This document shows positions 56,501 through 64,000 of a DNA stretch of 64,000 bases, piece after piece; position 1 is the stretch's first letter, and every line of letters begins with the position of its first letter. The DNA lies in the NCBI GenBank assembly GCA_022478985.1, contig JAKSZP010005645.1, forward strand, positions 23,774 through 87,773. Reading direction: 5' to 3'. Under the pieces are notes generated by a model, which was not told the origin of the DNA, made no database searches, and saw nothing but the letters and a program-made list of their open reading frames with translations. Source of the DNA: Massospora cicadina. Lineage: Eukaryota; Entomophthoromycota; Entomophthoromycetes; Entomophthorales; Entomophthoraceae. Made by a program: the position numbers and the translations under genes.

Positions 56501-58036
56501 GCGTCGTTAAGGAGGTGGATGTCGACAAGCTGACGGTGGCGGTCAAAGACGCGCGCAACAATGACAAGGTGGTTGGCAAGTGGGAGACGAAGCTCGACGC
56601 CCTCATCGCCGGCCTTCACGCGAGCCAGCCGGATGAGCCGACGTGGTACCAACTCGACTCCGGCATCGGGGCCATCCAACTCAAGTTCCACTTCCGCCCC
56701 ACCCAATACCAGATCCATCCCTCCGAGAGCGCGCGCAACCGAGGCATCCTACAGGTCAAGGTGCTGTTTGCCGAAAACCTTATCCCGGCCGACAAGGACG
56801 GCTCCAGCGACCCGTACGTCGCCCTCTCGCTCAACGGCGGCAAGAAGTCAAAGACCGAGGTGCGCAAGAACACCCTCAACCCCGAGTTTGGCCAAACGTT
56901 CTCCTTCAAAGTCATGGACCGCATCAACTCCACCCTCCGCATCGAGGCGTTCGATTGGAACCAGATCCAGTCCCACAAGGCCCTGGGCTACGCCGAGGTT
57001 GCCCTCGAGCCCCTCCCCGTCGAGACCCAGGTCGTCGAAGCCTTTCCGCTGGCCGGGGTGAGCTCGGGCGCCGTCACTTTGGAGTTGGTGTTCGCTCCGA
57101 TGTACGTCTTCACCGGCGTCAGCTCGGGCCTCCTCGACGCCGCCCTTTCGGGGAACCCCGTTGACTTAGTGGGGGGTTTGGCCAAGGGCGGCTTCGGCCT
57201 GGCCAAAGGGACCGGCAAGTTTGCCGTGGGGGGTGCCACGATGCTCGCCACCGGCGGCGCCAACCTGGCCGGCGGCGCCATCACCTCCACCGGCAAGCTG
57301 GCGCTGGGGGGCGCCAAGTTGGCCGGGGAGGGCGCCAAGACGGTGCTGGGCGCCCCCATCAAGCTGGCGTCGGGTGGGGCGGGGCTCGCCAAGGGCCTGT
57401 TCGGGAAGAAGAACCCCAGCCAAAATGCCATCCCCGCCGAGATGCGCAAATCCTCCTCCCAACCCGAGGGCGGCGTCCTCCGCGTGACGCTGGTGGAGGC
57501 CAAGGACCTGAAGGCGGTGGATCGCAACGGTAAGCTCTCCCCGAGGCGCTTAACCTGTAGGCTACAGCGACCCCTACATCAAGGTGCTGCGCGACAACAA
57601 GCTCGTCTACAAGACCAAGGTCATCAAGAAGTCCCGCAACCCGGTATGGGACGAGAGCTTCACGCTGCCGCCGATGCGCGGGGAGCCGCTTGAGCTGCGA
57701 CTCCACGTCAAGGACTACAACACGTTCGGCGAGAACCTTGACCTGGGCGACTATGTGCTGAACCCTTGGGACCACGTCACCGACCTGGGGGCAGCCGCCA
57801 CCGTCGACGTGTGGACCAAGGTTGGCGACCTTCAGAATGGCGGCTCGGGGTTGCTGCACCTTACGCTTGACTATACCCCCGCCTCCCCCGCCGGCGACGC
57901 GCCCGAGCCCGCTTCCGATGCGGTGCACAGGGCGGACACGCGCGAGTCGGAGGCCGATCCCGCTGACGATCGCCGCGCGCCCTCCGGCAAGTCTTCCTTC
58001 CTTGGGTCCCTCCGCAAGAAGATATCCCGCACCTGA
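53597..58036 (+). CDS. Tricalbin (extended-synaptotagmin-like ER membrane-contact protein), 8 exons
   Basis: Exons: 53597-53627, 53693-54037, 54120-54199, 54235-54880, 54915-54983, 55018-55093, 55128-57529, 57561-58036. The joined length is 4125 nt, 1374 codons plus TGA. The family tethers ER to plasma membrane and moves lipids between them. The protein has an N-terminal acidic/Pro stretch, a hydrophobic hairpin (residues about 92-125), an SMP lipid-transfer domain (about 153-362) and six C2-type domains (about 370-470, 510-637, 651-742, 820-914, 955-1047, 1198-1287). A Gly/Ala/Lys-rich linker lies at about 1080-1178. The domain order fits fungal tricalbins. All introns are GT-AG and keep the frame. 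The start ATG is the first that reads into exon 2; GC content and CpG are high, unlike all flanking DNA. The exact first exon is the least certain part. Confidence 0.9.
53628..53692 (+). other. Tricalbin intron 1 (65 nt)
   Basis: GTAAAG to GCTAG, phase 1; joins ATA-G to AG-CCT, giving Ile-Glu-Pro. It supports the ATG at 53597. Confidence 0.7.
53929..54163 (+). other. Tricalbin N-terminal membrane hairpin
   Basis: From WFSVALISATVFITYLLSYF through GLGLVLCLFLAYFI the sequence forms two short hydrophobic segments split by a Phe-Gly-Leu-Gly turn, the usual ER-membrane hairpin of tricalbins. Intron 2 falls right after it, followed by AKLYGASLEAAYARKV. Confidence 0.8.
54038..54119 (+). other. Tricalbin intron 2 (82 nt)
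   Basis: GTAAGT to TGAAG, phase 1; the longest intron of the gene. It joins the membrane hairpin (YFI) to AKLYG. Confidence 0.85.
54200..54234 (+). other. Tricalbin intron 3 (35 nt)
   Basis: GTAGCG to TGCAG, phase 0. A nearer AG (TATAG at 54222) would create an immediate TGA, so the acceptor GCAG is preferred. A possible branch site GTGAC lies about 7 bases before the AG. Confidence 0.75.
54235..54866 (+). other. Tricalbin SMP domain
   Basis: Begins LETDIESVGWINRFLDRFW and continues with LGTKPPLVEGVKYYPREESD, VIIMDWKVSF, then VDVAFKLGPLDFTLPVKVSD and the C-terminal FDVTNLPGFWALVNRQIRLN. These are the characteristic SMP segments of tricalbins, a tubular lipid-binding fold. Confidence 0.9.
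54881..54914 (+). other. Tricalbin intron 4 (34 nt)
   Basis: GTAACT to CTCAG, phase 1; a CTAAC branch-site-like sequence lies only 5 bases before the final AG dinucleotide region (CTAACCCTCAG). Joins SGSDA to ESAIGVLKLTVV, the first C2 domain. Confidence 0.9.
54984..55017 (+). other. Tricalbin intron 5 (34 nt)
   Basis: GTAGCC to TTTAG, phase 1, ending TTAACCTTTAG. It joins NVELIG to MIDPFVSIDIEG, restoring the C2 calcium-loop DPFV. Confidence 0.9.
55094..55127 (+). other. Tricalbin intron 6 (34 nt)
   Basis: GTACGG to TTTAG, phase 2, ending CTGACAGTTTAG. Joins SRAIDNT to TEPDWDETFTIL, as expected inside a C2 domain. Confidence 0.9.
56743..57020 (+). other. Tricalbin fifth C2 domain with calcium-type loop
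   Basis: GILQVKVLFAENLIPADKDG followed by SSDPYVAL shows the loop-1 Asp residues (D971, D973 and D977 in my numbering) that bind calcium in C2 domains. The LNPEFGQTFSFKV strand follows. The sixth C2 (DRNGYSDPYIK) keeps the same loop; the second and third lack it and are probably calcium-independent. Confidence 0.8.
57118..57412 (+). other. Tricalbin Gly/Ala/Lys-rich repeat linker
   Basis: About 100 residues of a loose repeat such as GGLAKGGFGLAKGTGKFAVG and KLALGGAKLAGEGAKTVLGA connect C2-5 and C2-6. It alternates small residues with Leu/Phe and Lys, so it could form an amphipathic lipid-touching helix. Confidence 0.6.
57530..57560 (+). other. Tricalbin intron 7 (31 nt)
   Basis: GTAAGC to CTGTAG, phase 1, ending TTAACCTGTAG. 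It splits the last C2 domain loop (DRNG/YSDPY). The shortest intron in the gene. Confidence 0.9.
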
Positions 58037-58060
58037 CGGTTCTACTTTCCGCTTGGCTAG

Positions 58061-58066
58061 AATAAA
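58061..58066 (+). terminator. Poly(A) signal of tricalbin
   Basis: AATAAA 25 bases after the stop codon, the only such hexamer close to the gene end. Confidence 0.6.
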
Positions 58067-58069
58067 TGA

Positions 58070-58925
58070 CCCACGCGCTAACCTGCCTTATCTTTCGCCC
58101 GTTGCTATCAACCCTCGGGTGCCGCCGATCGGCCCCCACCGCATACTTTTAAGCTCAATTGATCCCCCTCTATATTAAAATGCCCATCCATCCACTTGGC
58201 GCGGGATGGCTCTAGCCTCGACTCTAAGCTTTATACCGAGCGTCCATCCCATCCATCATTTCAAAAGGTCGCCCGAATGACCTCTAAGGCTCCGGCCCTA
58301 ACAATGCGCGCCAGTGGGTTGGGGGCCTTCCAATTTTTGATGTGGTTAGGAGCTTGCGCTTGGGATCAGCCACCTTGCAAGCCTAGCCGGCGGGAGAACG
58401 GTGCTGTGGCCCATCCCTAGGGTACCTGCCCAAGTGAAACGCAGAAGTGTAATTTACCCAACCCAGGTCAGATTGGAAGTTTCCAACCTATCCAGCCATG
58501 AGAATTTGTTAGGGTAAACTTTAAAGTGGGTAATCTGGGGTGCCAGCATGGGTACGGGGGTAAGGCAACCTTAAATAAGATGGGCAATTAAGTGAGGGTA
58601 AGGGTTTAATACGGGCTACAGTTTGGCTTACCACCCGCCCTTTAAACCCAAGCTAATGGGAGGCTTGTGGGGCAAATTTTGGCCCTATAAACTCACGCCG
58701 CCCCGTACCTGTCACTCCCCAATCCATCCCTCCAAACTTGGCTAAGGGGAAGCTGGGCGGGGTGGAAAGGGTTGGGGCCTTTGCTTCTTTTAAATTTCTG
58801 CGCCGTGGCAGAATCAACCCGCCCGAGTCCAACCTAGGTGTAAAGTTTAAACCAGCTCGGATCATCTAAACATGCCTTGACCTGGTAAGGCTTATAGTGC
58901 AATCAACCCAACCCATGGTTTGGAG
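58070..58925. other. Intergenic, no gene supported
   Basis: Moderate GC content continues from the gene. A 74-codon open stretch (58196-58420) lacks motifs. GTAAGG-type donors occur but I could not chain exons convincingly. Confidence 0.45.
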
Positions 58926-58931
58926 TTAAAA

Positions 58932-59531
58932 TGATTTTTAAGCTGAGGTTGATAACGTGACCTTAGAAGATGGTTTATCGGTAGGCATTAAAGTTGATGG
59001 GTCAAGTGGTACCATAACCATACCAGTTTGGGTAAGTAAATTTAATTCACTTAGGTTGTAAAGGGTTGGGGGGTGAGGGTTCAAGGTTATATATTTTGGG
59101 GTGTTGGGTGGTTGGAGCCTCATTTAGCTCCGAGTTGGGTTTATTGGGTAGGGGTGGGGGTGTTAAAATTTTTTCATTCTCAATAATAGGTGACTCCATT
59201 AGTGTGCCAGGCCAAACAGTATGAAGGCTGCTGCCCTTGCTCTTTCACAATCATCGATGACCTTCCCTACAAATTTGCAGGGTAACCCAGCAGACCAACA
59301 ACTATTTTCTGAGGCTTGACCACTCATTATAGCTCAGAGGTCCCCTTTGGGACTTATCCAATTGTGGTTCAACAGCCTCTATTGACTCCCTTGGGGTTTC
59401 TCCCCTTCAAATTTTCCGGTTCATTGTTGTTGCTAGCTGCCCAAGTTCCTGCAGGGTTTCCATCCAGTTCAAGGTTGGGAGTTGGTTGCGCTGACCACCC
59501 CAGGTGTTTTATCCCAGCACCTAACCTCTGA
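58932..59531 (+). CDS. Possible 3' exons of an unidentified gene
   Basis: Three open segments can be joined in frame. The first (about 58943-59032) reads VTLEDGLSVGIKVDGSSGTI and ends TGG before a good GTAAGT donor. The second (59190-59283) starts after AATAG and reads VTPLVCQAKQYEGCCPCSF, IIDDLPYKFA. The third (59335-59531) starts after ATTATAG with SEVPFGTYPIVVQQPLLTPL and ends PAPNL then TGA. Introns would be about 157 and 51 nt. The first segment has an in-frame stop just upstream, so earlier exons are needed and I could not find them. The product is not recognised; it could be a chance alignment of open frames. Confidence 0.2.
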
Positions 59532-59639
59532 GGGATCTTGAGTCCCACCTCTACAAGCTAAGCTAACCTCTGTCAACTAAAAAATAAAGGTAGGTAAACA
59601 AAAGGGTAATATATTTTAGAAAGTGGGAGATCAAACTAT

Positions 59640-60420
59640 TTATAAGCACTTCTTGCCCATCCGTATTGTTGGTACTTATTACCAGCATCATCAGCACTCA
59701 CTGGCAATTCTCCCTGCTTAGCATTCATCAACACTCTCACTGGTGATCCTCACCATCCTTGAATATCCTGATTATGCAATCCTCAATTCGTGTAATCCAA
59801 ATTAATTAGATATATTGATATCCTCAGCATAAGTCACTGGTCAAATTTAATCAAAATGCTGTTGGGGATTATTCCCAATACTCTTGTGAAGTCAAAGTAG
59901 TGTTTTGACTTATTTAATTATTATTAAATGGTTGATATCCTCAGCATAAGTTACCGGTGTCAAAATTGGCTAAAAACTATATCGGGATTGTTTCCCAACA
60001 CTCTCGACGTTGAATTTAAGCAATTTGCCATCTCAATTGATTATACTAATTATCTTGATATCCTTGGCCTCAGTCACCGGTGTCAAGACCCAATAATTTC
60101 CTATCAGGGATGATCCCCAATACTTTCTTGATCCTGCAGATCAAGACAGCTCAACCCAACTGAATGGGGAGCATGATTTGGGGTTATTAGCATTAAATAA
60201 TGAATCAAAATTAGCAAAGTAATTGGCAATCATCCTTGATTAGTTATTACACTGATTTTGTTAATATGTGATGAATATCACCTGGTTATATATCTAACAG
60301 GGGGTTTAAAGCTTTTAAAGGGTTTAAACTGTGAGGGGATGGGGTGGGGTGATATTGGTAGGGGATGATGAGCTTGATATTTTAATTATAGAATTTAAAG
60401 GTGGAGTTTAGGGTTATATG
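59640..60420. repeat. Three ~120-bp tandem units
   Basis: Units start at 59815, 59932 and 60055 with TTGATATCCTCAGC (third: TTGATATCCTTGGC), then a CACCGGTGTCAA block and end GGGATTATTCCCAATACTCT or a variant. Spacing is 117 and 123 bases. Degraded pieces may extend to 59640; 60140-60420 is AT-rich without features. Confidence 0.7.
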
Positions 60421-60464
60421 ATTAGGTACTTAACCCTTTCACTTTTTTAACAAGCCAAACCTTT

Positions 60465-60970
60465 TTCCGCCTTAACTTTACATAAAATAGCCTTAACTTA
60501 CACATAAATTTTAGATTTTTTACCCTTAACTTCACAAAAAAGTCCAACTTTACAATTAGATTTTTTAATTTATGCCCTTAATTTTACAAAATATTCCCAA
60601 AACTTTACAATTAAATTTTTGAATCTTTGCCCTCAACTTAACAAAAAACTCCCAAAACTTTATAAATAGGTTTTTTGAATTTTTGCCCTTAACTTTACAA
60701 AAAGTCCATTGACTACAATTAAATTTTCAATTTTTGCCCTTAACTTTAAAAAACATCCTAAATTTTTCAAATAAATTTCTGATTTTTTACTCTTAACTTT
60801 AAAAAAACATCCCAAAACTTTCTAAATAAATTTTTGAATTTTTGTCCTTAACTTAAGAAAAAAATCCCAAAACTTTACAAATAGGTTTTTTGAATTATTG
60901 CCCTTAACTTTACAAAAAATTTCCAAAACTTTCTAAATAAATTTTGATTTTGCCAAATTTACAAAAAATC
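60465..60970. repeat. AT-rich minisatellite, period 51-56 bp, about 9 copies
   Basis: The phrase GCCCTTAACTTTACAAAAA recurs at about 60523, 60574, 60629, 60685, 60736, 60789, 60844 and 60900, with a partial copy near 60471. Between the phrases lies a variant of CCAAAACTTTACAAATA and then a T-rich run. Copies differ by small indels. Confidence 0.85.
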
Positions 60971-61640
60971 TGCAAACTGCAACTTATAAAAATTTGATTT
61001 CCCACATGAAAAGACCCTAGCAGAGATTGCATAGATAGTTTAACAAAATAGATAGATTTAGAAAACAGATATTTATACTTGCAAACTTATAATTAAGGTT
61101 GATCATAAAATCTATCAAACCATCCTACCACACATAGGACCATCAAAATTTTACCACAGGCTTTATCTACATCATTCTTTTGAGCTGATTTTCAGCCTTT
61201 CCACTTCACACATCCTGCATGCTAATCTTTTCTCTATTTTAATAGGAAAATGTACCATTTTATGGTCTGATGATTCCAAAGAAATAACTACTAGAAGCTC
61301 ATAGTATGGGTGATAATTTATCAATATCAGTACTAGCATTAACTTGTGGATGCATCAACTTGAACACAGTTAACATTACCACTCAATTAGAGATTATGTT
61401 TATCAGGTAGTTAAAATTTTTTTCTTGTTGGATACACTTATAAATAACAACTTTTATAAAAACAAATATTAAGCATGTGAAAACAGAATTTTGTTGTCCA
61501 CTGCTTTGATCTTTTGGATATTTTGTAGTATTTGTCATATGGTCCAATATATACATTCTTTGATTTACATAACCCCATAGTTTTTATGCAGATATGCCTT
61601 TTTAGATTTGCATAACCCAGTATTTTTTTATGCGTTTATG
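60971..61640. other. AT-rich gene-free stretch
   Basis: No open frame of interest. The repeated phrase around 61600-61640 (CATAACCC..TTTTTATGC) is a small local repeat next to the tiny retroposon at 61666. Confidence 0.5.
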
Positions 61641-61647
61641 CGTTTTT

Positions 61648-61728
61648 GAAATTACTTATCCCACAGATTGGTGTATCCCCCTTTAGGGTGGGACCACCTA
61701 GTGCTAAAAAGAAATTACTTATCCCACA
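61648..61728 (+). mobile_element. Tiny A-tailed retroposon, copy 3, with perfect 18-bp duplication
   Basis: A 45-base insert (61666-61710) runs from GATTGGTGTATCCCC to CCACCTAGTGCTAAAAA. It lies between two identical 18-mers GAAATTACTTATCCCACA (61648-61665 and 61711-61728). It aligns with the insert at 49106-49151 over nearly its whole length. The perfect duplication suggests a recent insertion. Confidence 0.85.
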
Positions 61729-62718
61729 TTTTTCAAGCATATATGTGTGATCATAAGTGAAAGGGTTAAGGGTGAAGGTTGTTTATTAAATGGCTTCAGT
61801 TGTTTAACCTAGAGATGAGGGTGAACTGAGATTGTTCAAATGGCGATAGGGTTATCTTAACTTTGATGTTATAAGGAAAGTATTTGGGTATTAACTTTAG
61901 CTCAACTTCTGTATTTTAGTAGCATTAACTTGATTGTGGATAACCAAGTGATTATAGCATCCATGTAGTAAAGTTAAGTATTGTGCATTAACTTATTGAT
62001 TCCTCCCAATTTTGTTTCTGTAAACGATGGGCTACCCTTAAAAGTTCAAATTTAATAGAGTATGGATAGGCTGAACTAAAACTTTAGTTTTAGATTATTT
62101 TGAGGTAAACTTTATTTGGTCCAGTTTGGACCTCTCCATTATAAGTTATAATAAGGGCCCCTTCAACTTCAATGCATTAGGTGTGAAGCAGATGATGCCA
62201 TACCTTAATATCTTTAAAAGGCTAAACTATTCAATTGGAAGCTGGTATGTAATTTGGACAATTACATAAAAAAGGGAAGGGTATCACCAAGGTCATCATT
62301 ACAGAAGTGGGATCCCCATCATCATGAGAATTTGCTGCTAGGATATTGAACTTAGGGAGGTAAAAAGGGGTGGAAAGGTTATCAGTGAAAGTGATGCTAG
62401 AGCTCATGATGGGGTTTGGATGTTGCAGGTGTGAATTTATCTCTAAGAAGGTCATGTAGTTGAATGGGAGTTAAAGGAGTTTCAAAGGTAATAATCTTAA
62501 TGATCTACCTACTGAGGAGATTAGCTAAAGTGGGGGTTGGAAGCTTATTAAGTTCCAAGTTTAGTTGGGATACTAAGATTAGGGAAAACTTCTTTTAAAG
62601 TCCTCTAGCCTTAAGGTAACCCTACCTAAGGGGTTGTGTAATTTACTTGCTGCTAAGATCTATACCAAGATCTATCTGATTGTTAACCAAAGTGAAGAGT
62701 GTATCATAAGGGTGGCGG
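61729..62718. other. Gene-free stretch
   Basis: Short open pieces on the - strand (62231-62455) have no motif I can name. It ends at the solo LTR. Confidence 0.5.
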
Positions 62719-63894
62719 TGTTGGGATTTTTGTCCATACTCAGCTGACCAAATTACCAGGGATTGCTAGGGGATAATTCCCTGATGCAAAGTGAATTGGA
62801 TATCGGTTGACCTTGATTTTGGGGTAACTATTTTCAGGGGATTTTAGGTTATTCACCTGGTTGGATCCATCAGGGATCAATCAGAATGAATGCTTAAGAT
62901 CTTTTTTTTTAGTACTAGATGGTCCCAAATGCTTAAGATCTTGTTGGGCAGAATTGCCAACAAAATAGGGGCATCTGATAGTTGATTAACTATCAGGTGT
63001 ACCAATTGGGATTGATCAGATTTCATCACTGACTGATTTAGAATTTAAGGAGTAAGTTGTGAGGTGAGTGATGCTGCCTGCAACTAGCAAATCAATCAGT
63101 TGGTTCAAGACCTGCCTTAATGGGTAACAAGTTCCATTACCTAAGCAGGTCGCTTGCCAAATATGGTTGGTTCACTTGGATTGAGAGGAAAACGTTAGGG
63201 ACACGTTTTCTGACTCTTTCCATTTAGGTCTTGAGGATGTCCAATGACAGAATCCTAGCCAGGATGGGGAAGACCATCACTGCTGAGATGAGGATGAGTG
63301 ATTCAATGGCAATGGCTGCCGTTTCATTGATGAGGTGTTAACCAAGGGTTGGGTGCCAAATTACCCACTATAAATTCCCTAAATAATTCACTAATAAAGA
63401 AAATCAATTAACAGATCACTTTTACCAGAGTATTATCTTAGTAAATTTTATCAGAAATACATTTTGAGTTTTATTCTTTCTCAAGGATATTATCGCTGTG
63501 TGCAATAATTGGGAGACTCTTTAAGATAAAGAGTAAAGATCTGAGCGGGGATCCAGAGAAGAAGCTGAATTGAATTGGGGATTGCAACTGACAGTGTGTC
63601 AAACAAGAGAAACCATAAACAGAGAGCTGAGCATAGATTGAGTTAGGCGGTATGAGGGAACAAATCCCTATCAAGGACATTGTAAGTATTTTGAGAGGAA
63701 ATCCTGGCTGAGCGTTGGACCAAAATCTAATACTTCAATTCAACTACAGATAATAGTCACCATACTAATATCAATGATTACATCAACTACTATCATACAA
63801 CACAGATAAATTGCACAAAACCTGGACCTGTGCAAGTAACATATTTATAGGGGTTATTAACTAGGAATAATCAAAAAACCTATAAATTTTTACA
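62719..63894 (+). repeat. Solo LTR of the Gypsy-A family
   Basis: It begins TGTTGGGATTTTTGTCC and ends TTTTTACA, matching the Gypsy-A LTRs in inverse orientation across the full length. No primer-binding site or internal sequence follows. The adjoining 5-mers (GGCGG and GGTGT) are not a good duplication. A tiny A-tailed insert lies inside at 62902. Confidence 0.88.
62889..62940 (-). mobile_element. Tiny A-tailed retroposon, copy 4, with 13-bp duplication
   Basis: A 26-base insert (62902-62927) reads on the - strand TGGGACCATCTAGTACT followed by nine A. It lies between two copies of AATGCTTAAGATC (62889-62901 and 62928-62940). The other LTRs of this family lack it, which proves it is an insertion. 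Confidence 0.85.
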
Positions 63895-64000
63895 GGTGTT
63901 GAGGTTCTGGTAAAGAATATAATGGGTTAAACATCTTCCTATGCTAACCTTGGCAGTAACCTCCTGTTAAAATCTGGGGTCTTGTTGATACTAGTCCCCA
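63895..64000. other. Right edge of window
   Basis: About 100 bases after the solo LTR with nothing recognisable. Confidence 0.5.

Noticed and set aside
55347..57928. Long open frames on the - strand and in shifted frames across tricalbin (up to 204 codons)
   Set aside because: They are shadows produced by high GC content opposite a well-supported coding strand with C2 domains.
58196..58420. 74-codon open stretch just after tricalbin
   Set aside because: Short, with no recognisable motif, lying in moderately GC-rich sequence where such frames arise by chance.
60465..60970. Possible CRISPR-like or telomeric array
   Set aside because: The units are contiguous, diverged repeats with no unique spacers, and the CCCTTAA phrase is not repeated at telomere period.
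62719..63899. GGTGTTG at both ends of the solo LTR as a target duplication
   Set aside because: The left copy includes the first bases of the LTR itself (TGTTG), so the resemblance is probably chance.

Overview
This window looks like a transposon-dense stretch of a fungal nuclear genome. One confidently recognised host gene, a tricalbin (ER-anchored SMP/C2 lipid-transfer tether), lies at 53597-58036. The multi-C2 tricalbin layout, short GT-AG introns and chromovirus/Ty3-type elements point to a fungus. I cannot place it further: the gene is GC-rich and CpG-rich with introns as short as 31-35 nt, whereas everything around it is AT-rich, decayed mobile DNA. Names such as Gypsy-A are mine, used only to keep the elements apart.

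Layout. 1-18712: an old Ty3/gypsy element (Gypsy-B, + strand) interrupted by a complete LTR element on the - strand (Gypsy-A, 272-9844, perfect 5-bp duplication CCAAG) and by a LINE (11689-16951, + strand, 17-bp duplication). 18713-24829: AT-rich DNA with no credible gene, holding a possible tRNA-derived SINE remnant and one higher-GC island. 24835-32208: Gypsy-C, a chromodomain-bearing Ty3/gypsy element with 5-bp duplication CTACC. 32214-37040: AT-rich DNA with two diverged LTR-like sequences, a fold-back element and a gag-like remnant. 37041-52877: a three-layer nest, in which Gypsy-D (- strand) holds Gypsy-E (+ strand, 39195-47434), which holds a solo LTR related to Gypsy-C (44818-45714). 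53597-58036: tricalbin, 8 exons, 1374 codons before the stop. 58037-64000: intergenic DNA with possible exons of a second gene, two tandem-repeat arrays and a solo LTR of the Gypsy-A family (62719-63894).

All retroelement reading frames are broken by stops and frameshifts, many of them TGA where relatives are expected to carry arginine, as CpG decay would produce. Gypsy-A, -D and -E share the same tRNA primer-binding site. In Gypsy-A, -B, -D and -E the second aspartate of the reverse-transcriptase YxDD box reads as asparagine; Gypsy-C keeps YMDD.

The observation most worth following is a set of four tiny A-tailed insertions (21-46 bp) sharing one 3' end, each flanked by a 13-18 bp target-site duplication (36469, 49106, 61666, 62902). 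They look like insertions of a very short retroposon, or extreme 5' truncations of one LINE or SINE family that has no long copy here. All coordinates, splice sites and domain calls were made by eye; no alignment or database search was run.
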